64,000 bases of DNA from Aquimarina sp042434915 (lineage in GTDB: Bacteria > Bacteroidota > Bacteroidia > Flavobacteriales > Flavobacteriaceae): the NCBI RefSeq assembly GCF_042434915.1, contig NZ_CP170198.1, forward strand, positions 3,410,001 through 3,474,000, read 5' to 3'. Every line of letters starts with the position of its first letter. The first letter of the stretch is position 1. The notes under the pieces were generated by a model. That model did no database searches and was not told the origin of the DNA. It saw only the letters and a list, made by a program, of their open reading frames with translations. The position numbers and the translations under genes are program-made. Below, in pieces: positions 1 through 6,579 of this stretch.

Positions 1-489
1 AACGCGATACATTTCTTGAATAGCTTTTTTGAGATCTTCTGCTTTAAAGATATTAAAAAGACAGTTCTGTGCAGCTACATCGATGCTATTATCTTCTACC
101 GGAAGGTTAAGGGCGTCACCAAAACGCAAATCCACAAAATCTTTTTTAAACCAAGTATTTAAAGCTTCAGCTTCTTTAAAGTTTTTTTCTGAAGCTTCTA
201 GCATTTCTTGTACGACATCTATTCCAATAACTCCACCTTTTTGTCTTGAAAAATATGAAAACTGTAATAATTCCATACCCCCGCCAACACCAACATATAG
301 TATTTTTGGAGAGTTGGTTAGATCTCTAGCATTTACAGTGCTACCACAGCCATAGTTCATCTCTTGCATTATCTTCGGAATCTTTAGTCCGGGTAGTTCC
401 CAAATAGGATTAGTGGTGCAGCATAGACCGACATCTGGTGTTAGTGCTGCGTCTTTGTACACATCGTGGGTGGTATCCAAATAACTCAT
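1..489 (-). CDS. arsM: Arsenite methyltransferase of the arsenosugar type (ArsM), 3' end beyond window
   Basis: The first 163 residues of a SAM-dependent methyltransferase are readable from the ATG at 489; the gene runs off the left edge. The SAM-binding glycine motif (VGVGGG, residues 66-71) is followed by the acidic strand end GIDVVQEML. Cysteines sit at 23-24 (GLCCTT), 48 (YGCGS) and 143 (QNCLFN), which is the thiol pattern expected of an arsenite-binding ArsM. ArsM transfers methyl groups from SAM to trivalent arsenic, giving mono- and dimethylated species. It is the last visible gene of a minus-strand run with ArsS, a DUF2064 glycosyltransferase and a nucleoside phosphorylase, which points to the arsenosugar subgroup rather than plain volatilising ArsM. 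The gap to the preceding phosphorylase gene is about 40 bases. The family is fairly sure; the product is inferred from context. Confidence 0.82.
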   Translation of the reverse strand, partial: MSYLDTTHDVYKDAALTPDVGLCCTTNPIWELPGLKIPKIMQEMNYGCGSTVNARDLTNSPKILYVGVGGGMELLQFSYFSRQKGGVIGIDVVQEMLEASEKNFKEAEALNTWFKKDFVDLRFGDALNLPVEDNSIDVAAQNCLFNIFKAEDLKKAIQEMYRV

Positions 490-529
490 AATATTTTTTA
501 TTAAGCGTTCAACGCTGTTTTGTTTATTG

Positions 530-1342
530 TTATAATTTTTTGATCACTTCTTTAAAAAGTGTAATCATATTAGGTTCAGCCTTTGCTGCCATGTTGATGA
601 TCTCGTCAATATTTATGGGGTTAAGATTATCGGGGTCACATTCATCGGTAAGAACCGAGATCGCCACCACTGGTAGGTTAAGATGGTTAGCCACGATTAC
701 CTCGGGGACAGTACTCATACCTACAGCATCGGCACCGATTATTTTCAAATAGCGATACTCTGCTCTTGTTTCTAATTGAGGTCCGAGTACAGAGGCATAT
801 ACACCATTATGTAGCGTGATGTTATGGTCCACAGCAATAGACTTTATAGTAGCATTGATAGCGGTATCATAGGGGGCACTCATATCTGTAAAACGCGTAC
901 CCATTTGTTCTACCCCTTTAAATGCCAAAGGTGATCCACCTTGTAAATTGATATGATCCTCAATAAGCATTAATTCTCCTTTTTTAAAATCTAGATTTAC
1001 CGCTCCCGACGCATTGGATACTAATAGAGTTTTAATACCTAAACTATGCATAATTCTAACAGGATAAGTAACATCTTGAAGAGTGTATCCTTCATAAAGA
1101 TGAAATCTTCCTTGCATCACAATTACAAACTTACCTCCAAGTTTTCCGTAAATTAATTTTCCTTTATGAAACTCGACAGTTGCCGTAGGAAAATAGGGAA
1201 TGTGATTATAGCTAATTTCTTTTATCACCTCAAGCTCATCTAACAATTGACCTAAGCCCGTACCTAAAATAATCCCGACTTCGGGCTTGTCAAATCCTTT
1301 TTCCTTTAAATAATCTCTTGTTTCTTGTATATACTTAATCAT
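530..1342 (-). CDS. Purine nucleoside phosphorylase (PNP/MTAP superfamily)
   Basis: A full-length 270-residue trimeric-type nucleoside phosphorylase. Visible landmarks are the phosphate loop GTGLG (27-31), GRFHLYEG with His81, SNASGAVN (109-116), GPQLETRAE with Glu191, GMSTVPE with Met209, and LTDECDP with Asp233. In human PNP the residue matching Asp233 is Asn243, which favours 6-oxopurines; methylthioadenosine phosphorylase has Asp there and takes 6-aminopurines. The gene follows the glycosyltransferase with no gap and sits in the arsenosugar operon, so I infer that it removes adenine from an arsenic-bearing adenosine made by ArsM and ArsS. Ordinary purine salvage is the alternative, since related PNPs in this phylum may share the Asp. 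The enzyme class is very sure, the substrate is not. Confidence 0.9.
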   Translation of the reverse strand: MIKYIQETRDYLKEKGFDKPEVGIILGTGLGQLLDELEVIKEISYNHIPYFPTATVEFHKGKLIYGKLGGKFVIVMQGRFHLYEGYTLQDVTYPVRIMHSLGIKTLLVSNASGAVNLDFKKGELMLIEDHINLQGGSPLAFKGVEQMGTRFTDMSAPYDTAINATIKSIAVDHNITLHNGVYASVLGPQLETRAEYRYLKIIGADAVGMSTVPEVIVANHLNLPVVAISVLTDECDPDNLNPINIDEIINMAAKAEPNMITLFKEVIKKL

Positions 1343-1960
1343 TTATGTTTTTTTTAAAAATTGCTGAAATACATCGATATCTTTAATGTCCTCAAAATAA
1401 TCGATATCATTACGTTCGTCTAAAATTTTAACATTTTTACCTTTGAGATCTTCGAGTGTGTCTTTTAAAACTGTATTGGTTCCCCATTCTTTATTTTTGA
1501 AAACAGTGGATGTCAATATTTTCATACCCAAAAGATAGTATCCTCCATCTACTGCAGGACCAACTACAAAATCATGAGTGTTTAAAGCTTCAAAAGCCGT
1601 TTCAATATCGTTTTGAGTAATATCATAAAGGTCACTACCCATTATAATAATATGTTGATATCCTTTATCAAAACCTTCACAAAACGCATGATACATACGA
1701 GCTCCCAAATCATTTCCTACTTGTTTTTTTTTAGAATAGATCAAAGAATTCCAAATATCATTTTCTCGTATTTTTACGGAATAATGAACTTCTTTGTCAA
1801 CCGTAAGCATTTGGGTAACATCCACGGTGTGCTGAAGCAAAAACTTGTAAATTTCTAATGCCGATTGCTCTCCAATTGTTGCAGCAAGTCTAGTTTTACA
1901 CTTTCCTAGTTCAGGATTTCTGGTAAAAAGTACTAAGAGATCTTTAGATTTTTTGATCAA
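1343..1960 (-). CDS. DUF2064 (TIGR04282-type) glycosyltransferase of the arsenosugar cluster
   Basis: A 205-residue GT-A-fold nucleotidyl/glycosyltransferase of the DUF2064 family. The N-terminal motif FTRNPELGKCKTRLA (12-26) is the family's nucleotide-binding signature; MGSDLYDI in the middle matches the usual GSDxP metal-binding segment with an altered last position, and VGPAVDGGYYLLGM is the conserved substrate-side motif. Family members are repeatedly found next to ArsM and ArsS and are annotated as arsenosugar biosynthesis glycosyltransferases; the expected job is to join the arsenic-ribose to an aglycone such as glycerol. No membrane segment or signal peptide is seen, so it should be cytosolic. 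Its stop codon directly abuts the start of the phosphorylase gene, suggesting translational coupling. The acceptor and donor are not known from sequence. Confidence 0.87.
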   Translation of the reverse strand: MIKKSKDLLVLFTRNPELGKCKTRLAATIGEQSALEIYKFLLQHTVDVTQMLTVDKEVHYSVKIRENDIWNSLIYSKKKQVGNDLGARMYHAFCEGFDKGYQHIIIMGSDLYDITQNDIETAFEALNTHDFVVGPAVDGGYYLLGMKILTSTVFKNKEWGTNTVLKDTLEDLKGKNVKILDERNDIDYFEDIKDIDVFQQFLKKT

Positions 1961-1985
1961 TTGTAGTGAGTTTTATTAAATTATT

Positions 1986-2477
1986 TTAATAGATATTGAT
2001 AGCATTTTTTGAATAAATACTCCATTCTTTTGAATATGCATGTAGCGTATCGGTCTTGGCATTTCTTATATTTACTATTGGAAAACCTTTATTTTTCCAT
2101 TCAAAAATACCGCCATAAAGATTTTTTACATTTTTATAGCCAGCCAGTATAAGTTTTTTACCAATAAAGTGTGATCGCACACCAATACTACAATAAACAA
2201 TTATTGAAATATTTTGGTTTGGATAAGTCACTTTAAATGCGTTCATATCGAAATCAGTATAGCCAACAAAAACAGATTGTGCTATATGACTTACATCAAA
2301 CTCATCTTTAGATCTTGTGTCCAAAATGATGGCATTATCTTTACCATTTCTAAAATCTTCAATAGCCATAGATGGTACAGAACCATCAGTATGGCGTTGC
2401 ATAACACTATCTAGGCTTATTTGCGCAAATATGATTTGCGTAAAGTTTAAAAGTAAAATGTAAATAAAATATCTCAT
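1986..2477 (-). CDS. Exported single-domain rhodanese-like protein
   Basis: A 163-residue protein with an N-terminal signal peptide (about residues 1-18, ending at FAQ) followed by one rhodanese domain. The domain has the ILDTRSKDEF strand/turn, SHIAQS, and the active-site loop YCSIGVRS with Cys96, so it should be able to carry a persulfide. Rhodaneses move sulfane sulfur or act as thiol relays; this one would work in the periplasm. It lies between arsS and the glycosyltransferase in the same direction with short gaps (about 18 and 25 bases), so it is likely cotranscribed with the arsenosugar genes. A role in thio-arsenical formation or in handling arsenic-bound thiols is possible but is only a guess from position. 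Confidence 0.83.
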   Translation of the reverse strand: MRYFIYILLLNFTQIIFAQISLDSVMQRHTDGSVPSMAIEDFRNGKDNAIILDTRSKDEFDVSHIAQSVFVGYTDFDMNAFKVTYPNQNISIIVYCSIGVRSHFIGKKLILAGYKNVKNLYGGIFEWKNKGFPIVNIRNAKTDTLHAYSKEWSIYSKNAINIY

Positions 2478-2495
2478 GGAACAAGTATATTTTAG

Positions 2496-3551
2496 CTATG
2501 CGACAGTTCCCTGGCAACTACTTCCAGCTCCTGCTGTACAGCCATAGCAATGTTGAGATATCATAATATCCCTATCGTTCAAAATAGCTTCATTATAATC
2601 CTTAATATGCTTGATTTTACTAGCAACTTTAAGATCTAACATTTGGTTAAAGTCACAGTCAAATAAATAGCCATCCCAACTAATAGAAATAGTGTTGGTG
2701 CACATAACGTTATCTACAGCACTCGGATTATATGCTTCAACAAGCGCATACATATAGTCTTCATAATTTTCTGAAGCGATTAAGTAATCAAGAAATCTAC
2801 TAATTGGTAAATTAGTTATGGCAAATAAGTTATGAAACTGAATATTAAAATCTTCTAAAAGCGCTTTTTTAAAATCTCGTTCAAGAGCTCCTTGATCACT
2901 GGGCAAAAATGCCCCCGATGGATTATAAACTAAATCTAACTTAAGCGTACTACCAGGCATACCATAACCTCTATCGTTTAGTTCTTGTAAAGCCTTTATT
3001 GATTTATCAAAAACGCCTTCACCTCTTTGTTTATCTGTTTTGCCACGAGTCCAGTGAGGCATTGATGAAACAACATGTACATTATATTTCTTGAAAAAAT
3101 CAGGTAAGTCGTGATATTTTTTATTAGCTCTTATAATAGTTAAATTACTTCTTACTATAAAGTCTTTAATACCCACTTTACTAGCCTCTGTAACAAACCA
3201 TCGAAAATTTGGATTCATTTCTGGAGCACCCCCAGTTAGATCCAAAGTATGAGCTCCTGTATTTTTGATAACTTCTAGACAGTGAGACATTGTTTCTTTG
3301 GTCATGATTTCTTTGCGATCAGGTCCAGCATCAACATGACAATGTTCACAAACCTGATTGCACATATAACCCACGTTAATCTGAAGAATTTCTAATTTTT
3401 TTGGACGCAAAGTTTTATGACCAGACTCTGCTATTTTATCTGAAAAACGAGGAAGCTCTCCACTTTTAAAAATACCGTTGTTGAGGATTTTGAGCTGTTT
3501 TGTCGCATAAGCCAATTCGTCATTTCTTTTCTGTAAAGATTTCGTTATCAT
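2496..3551 (-). CDS. arsS: Arsenosugar biosynthesis radical SAM protein ArsS
   Basis: A 351-residue radical SAM enzyme. The 4Fe-4S cluster motif is C64-x3-C68-x2-C71 (MCNQVCEHC), followed by the SAM-binding LTGGAPE segment. The C-terminal region is Cys-rich, with CYGCTAGAGSSC near the end, typical of the radical SAM/Cys-rich (TIGR04167-like) family that contains ArsS. Work on the cyanobacterial homologue assigns ArsS to transfer of the 5'-deoxyadenosyl group of SAM to dimethylarsenic, giving 5'-deoxy-5'-dimethylarsinoyl-adenosine. Some family members carry selenocysteine; I see no in-frame UGA here, so this is the cysteine form. The protein has no signal peptide. Neighbouring arsM, phosphorylase and glycosyltransferase genes fit the route dimethylarsenic, adenosyl adduct, sugar. 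Confidence 0.92.
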   Translation of the reverse strand: MITKSLQKRNDELAYATKQLKILNNGIFKSGELPRFSDKIAESGHKTLRPKKLEILQINVGYMCNQVCEHCHVDAGPDRKEIMTKETMSHCLEVIKNTGAHTLDLTGGAPEMNPNFRWFVTEASKVGIKDFIVRSNLTIIRANKKYHDLPDFFKKYNVHVVSSMPHWTRGKTDKQRGEGVFDKSIKALQELNDRGYGMPGSTLKLDLVYNPSGAFLPSDQGALERDFKKALLEDFNIQFHNLFAITNLPISRFLDYLIASENYEDYMYALVEAYNPSAVDNVMCTNTISISWDGYLFDCDFNQMLDLKVASKIKHIKDYNEAILNDRDIMISQHCYGCTAGAGSSCQGTVA

Positions 3552-3614
3552 AAATAAGAGGTAAACTATTTAAATATATAGGTGGTGGAGCATTTTAATT
3601 ATTTTAAGTTTTAT

Positions 3615-3950
3615 TTACATAGATAATTTTTCATACTTATTCATCATTTGAACACTATGTACAAGTGTCGCTCCACTTTCGATAGCAGCTCCGGCATGAA
3701 CGGCTTCCATCATTTCTTCTTTTGTGATACCACGTTGCAACCCATCTTTAGTATATGCGTCAATACAATAGGGACATTTTACCACATGAGAAACTGCCAA
3801 TGCAATTAATGATTTTTCACGAGCAGTAAGTGCTCCTTCTTCAAAAACCTTTCCGTAGTAGTCAAAAAATTTTTTTCCTAACTCTTCATTCCATTCTGTG
3901 ATATTACCAAATTTTCGTAAATCTGCTGGATCATAATAGGGCTTTGCCAT
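3615..3950 (-). CDS. Arsenosugar-cluster AhpD/carboxymuconolactone decarboxylase-like protein
   Basis: A small (111-residue) all-helical protein of the AhpD/CMD family. The redox motif is KCPYCIDAY, Cys59-x2-Cys62 with a following acidic/aromatic turn, as in alkylhydroperoxidase AhpD; the flanking GALTAREKSLIALAVS and AVHAGAAIESGATLVH are the usual helices. It is the first gene of the minus-strand arsenosugar run, 63 bases upstream of arsS. This subfamily is a recurrent partner of ArsS and is annotated as an arsenosugar biosynthesis-associated peroxidase-like protein. It may reduce an arsenical or quench peroxide made during the pathway; the actual substrate is not known. I see no convincing TAnnTTTG promoter in the 240 bases upstream. 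Confidence 0.88.
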   Translation of the reverse strand: MAKPYYDPADLRKFGNITEWNEELGKKFFDYYGKVFEEGALTAREKSLIALAVSHVVKCPYCIDAYTKDGLQRGITKEEMMEAVHAGAAIESGATLVHSVQMMNKYEKLSM

Positions 3951-4193
3951 AGTCGTTATAAGTTTTAAAAATAGTTATAGTAGTCGCTACTTACGCATCA
4001 CAACTTACAAAAAAATGTTGAAAATTTTACTTGTGTACAATAGAGATATGCTCGATTTCATTGTATAAAAATTATTTGTAACAGTATGCTTCAAGATGAA
4101 ACAAACAGATAATAAAATCAATTAAATAACGTATTTTTAACCTTTGACGAACTATCATTTGTCGATTCAATAATAGAAGTAACTGAATAAAAA

Positions 4194-5219
4194 ATGAGAA
4201 AAAAGGTAACACTTAAGCAATTAGCAAAGGAATTGAATCTATCCATTTCTACAGTGTCCAAATCGTTAAAAGACGACAAAGAAATAAGTCAAAAAACTAT
4301 AGCAAGGGTTAAGGAACTAGCGGCATTTTATAATTTTAAACCTAACGCACTAGCAGTTGGCTTAAAAAGTAAAAAAACGAATACCATTGGCGTAATATTG
4401 CCTGATATTTTGAATCATTTTTTTGCCAAAGTTTTACATGGTATAGAAACAGAAGCAGCTAAAAAGGGCTATAAAATTTTAACCTGTATTTCAAACGAAT
4501 CGTATCAAAAAGAGGTGGATTATATTGAGATGCTTTCTAATAATAGTGTAGATGGATTAATTGTATCACTAAGTCAAGAAACTCAAATTGGTAATCAATT
4601 AGCACACATTAGGGAGTTAAAAAGAGATAATATTCCAGTAGTGCTTTTTGATAGAGTAAGCGATATGATAGATTGTGATAAGGTAATTATCGATGATGCC
4701 AAAGCCGCAGCTAATGCAATGCAGTATTTGATAGACTCGGGGTGTAAACGTATTTGTATTATAACAACAATTTTTAATTTAAGTGTAGGGGCTTTGCGAT
4801 GTAAAGGAGCAAAAGAGATTGCAGAGCAGTACGACGATGTTTTATGTCATATACTTACGATAGACGATAGTAACCAAATTGAATTGATGATTGAAAGTTT
4901 TTTGCAATCCAATGAGATTGATGCTATTCTAGGACTTGATGAAACTGCGGCGGCAGTTTCAGTCAATATAGCTGCAAAAATGAATTTAAAAATCCCAGAG
5001 CAGTTATCGGTTATTGGTTTTACCGATGGATTATTGGCAAAATATTCTTATCCAAAATTGAGTATCGTTTCTCAACATGCAGAAAAATTAGGAATAATTG
5101 CGACACAAACTTTATTGGATCGCTTATCAATGGATTTATCAAAGAATACAAGGTCTATTACTAAGGTAGTCGATACAACCTTAGTGCTTAGGGACTCCAC
5201 ATTGTCAAAGCGAGATTAG
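4194..5219 (+). CDS. LacI-family transcriptional regulator
   Basis: A 341-residue repressor/activator. Residues 4-50 form the LacI helix-turn-helix (VTLKQLAKELNLSISTVSKSL) with the hinge helix after KPNALAVGLKS; residues 60-330 form a periplasmic-binding-protein-like sensor domain (TNTIGVILPDI, DGLIVSLSQE, VIIDDAKAAANAMQYLI, SVIGFTDG). LacI proteins bind palindromic operators and respond to a sugar or nucleoside. No sugar-utilisation operon lies nearby: the upstream neighbour is the divergent arsenosugar operon, the downstream one a convergent PAP2 phosphatase. Control of the divergent arsenic genes is therefore possible, but most LacI regulators in this phylum act on carbohydrate genes elsewhere. 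No repeat resembling a LacI operator was found in the 240-base intergenic region. Confidence 0.9.
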   Translation: MRKKVTLKQLAKELNLSISTVSKSLKDDKEISQKTIARVKELAAFYNFKPNALAVGLKSKKTNTIGVILPDILNHFFAKVLHGIETEAAKKGYKILTCISNESYQKEVDYIEMLSNNSVDGLIVSLSQETQIGNQLAHIRELKRDNIPVVLFDRVSDMIDCDKVIIDDAKAAANAMQYLIDSGCKRICIITTIFNLSVGALRCKGAKEIAEQYDDVLCHILTIDDSNQIELMIESFLQSNEIDAILGLDETAAAVSVNIAAKMNLKIPEQLSVIGFTDGLLAKYSYPKLSIVSQHAEKLGIIATQTLLDRLSMDLSKNTRSITKVVDTTLVLRDSTLSKRD

Positions 5220-5246
5220 ATACTCGTTAAAATAGGTAAGAAATCG

Positions 5247-6104
5247 TTAAAAACTTCCTATCAATCCAAGTTGGCCAGGGCCTAAAGTTATGTTCCAACG
5301 TATGCCCAGTCGTTCATTTTTATAGGCATATCGTTTATTTGTATTCAAATAATTATCAATCCCGTCTACTACTACTACACTAATAGCAACACCCAAAACT
5401 ACATCGGTTAGCCAGTGAGCACCCGCCCAAAGACGTGAAACTGGTGATATAAGACCCAAAGCATAGATACTCCCTTTTATATACGGATTTTCAAATTGTT
5501 TTGAGACAGCGTAGGCAGTCGTAAAAGATAAAATAGAGTGACCCGAAGGAAATGAATGAAACCCTGCATCGCTAGAGTAAAATCTAAAGCTAGTGGGGCC
5601 TTTACCAGTAGAAGGTCTTGCACGACCAGCTAGTGTTTTACTCATGGTTTGAATAATACCTCCCGCAGTAGCAGATGCAATTAGTAACACTCCAGTCTTT
5701 CTGATTTTTTCATTTTTTGTAAGAATTCCAACAGCGTACACCCCAGTAGTTAGACCATAATTAATTAAGGGTTTGCCAAATCGAAAACCAGTTTCTTTGA
5801 TGATTTTAGAAATATCTTCCTCCTGATCAGAGAAAAACTTATTTGCAGGTTCATCTACTGTAAGTAATAAGGCACTTCCAGTTACTATACCTGCAAAAGT
5901 TATCCAATCCTTACTTTTCCAACGCAGCGGGTTTGTATATACATGTGTGATGCCTCCTAGTGTTGATTTTCCGTCATACTTAATCATATCCCAGCGAGAG
6001 GGAGAGGTATTTGTTTGTAAACTATCAAATTCTTGTTCTTGACCAAAAAAGGTAAAAGTTATAAGTATAAAAAAAAATAGTAGTGCCGCTTTCAAAAAAT
6101 TCAT
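5247..6104 (-). CDS. PAP2-family membrane phosphatase
   Basis: A type 2 phosphatidic acid phosphatase. All three catalytic motifs are present: K-x6-RP (KTLAGRARPS), PSGH (FPSGHSI) and SR-x5-H-x3-D (SRLWAGAHWLTD). The protein starts best at the ATG at 6104, which gives a clean signal peptide or first membrane helix (MNFLKAALLFFFILITFTFFGQ); an upstream ATG at 6131 would add nine polar residues and would lie upstream of the putative -7 element at 6109-6116. Several hydrophobic segments follow, so it is a membrane enzyme that likely dephosphorylates a lipid or undecaprenyl pyrophosphate on the periplasmic side. It converges with the LacI gene and is followed upstream by the receiver/kinase pair. 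The substrate cannot be told from sequence. Confidence 0.87.
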   Translation of the reverse strand: MNFLKAALLFFFILITFTFFGQEQEFDSLQTNTSPSRWDMIKYDGKSTLGGITHVYTNPLRWKSKDWITFAGIVTGSALLLTVDEPANKFFSDQEEDISKIIKETGFRFGKPLINYGLTTGVYAVGILTKNEKIRKTGVLLIASATAGGIIQTMSKTLAGRARPSTGKGPTSFRFYSSDAGFHSFPSGHSILSFTTAYAVSKQFENPYIKGSIYALGLISPVSRLWAGAHWLTDVVLGVAISVVVVDGIDNYLNTNKRYAYKNERLGIRWNITLGPGQLGLIGSF

Positions 6105-6108
6105 TTTG

Positions 6109-6116
6109 CAAAAATA
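6109..6116 (-). promoter_or_regulatory. Possible -7 element directly before the PAP2 start
   Basis: On the minus strand the bases read TATTTTTG, an exact TAnnTTTG -7 element, ending only four bases before the ATG at 6104. No TTG lies at the usual 17-23 base distance upstream. If used, it would give an essentially leaderless mRNA and would rule out the ATG at 6131. Confidence 0.3.
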
Positions 6117-6204
6117 ATTGCTTACTATCAATCCTTTCTTAAATTTCTCTAAAAATTACCAAAACATGTAAATATAGAGTTTAAGAGATCTTAGCTAAAA
6201 AAAA

Positions 6205-6579
6205 TTAAGCTACCGAATGGTCTTCCTTTATAAGTGATTCAACTTTATTTAAAAAAGGTTCTAATTCAAAAGGTTTTGCTATAAATCCTGCAGCTCCAGC
6301 AGCTATACATTCTGTTTCTGCTTCATGTAAAGCAGACATCATAAGAATTGGAATATGCTGAACTTTCTTATCTGACTTAAGTGAAGCACAAACTTCGGTT
6401 CCATCAATACCAGAAATATATTTATCCAACAATATTAATTGAATTTCATTATTTAAAATTTGTTCCTTGATCGTCTGCGGATCCTTGGTAATAATAGCTT
6501 CGTAATTATTAAATTCTAATATTTCTTTAACCATTACACCTAGAATTTTATCATCATCTACAACTAAAACAGTATTCAT
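6205..6579 (-). CDS. Single-domain response regulator (receiver only)
   Basis: A 124-residue CheY-like receiver with no output domain. The acidic pocket is D8-D9-D10, the phosphoacceptor is Asp52 (LILLDKY), the signalling serine lies in MMSAL and the invariant lysine in FIAKPFE. Its start codon overlaps the stop of the upstream histidine kinase by one base (TAATG), so the two are translationally coupled and form a cognate pair. With no DNA-binding or enzymatic domain, it must act through protein contact, as a phosphate sink, or as the middle step of a phosphorelay whose Hpt protein lies outside the window. It is not PorX, which has a large C-terminal alkaline phosphatase-like domain. Confidence 0.92.
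   Translation of the reverse strand: MNTVLVVDDDKILGVMVKEILEFNNYEAIITKDPQTIKEQILNNEIQLILLDKYISGIDGTEVCASLKSDKKVQHIPILMMSALHEAETECIAAGAAGFIAKPFELEPFLNKVESLIKEDHSVA

Noticed and set aside
29..355. Plus-strand open frame of 108 codons
   Set aside because: It lies antisense to the clear ArsM frame, has no domain-like pattern and no separate start context.
2496..3551. Possible selenocysteine in ArsS
   Set aside because: No in-frame UGA is present and the C-terminal motif carries ordinary cysteines.
6205..6579. Receiver protein as PorX of the type IX system
   Set aside because: PorX has a large additional C-terminal domain; this protein is a receiver only.
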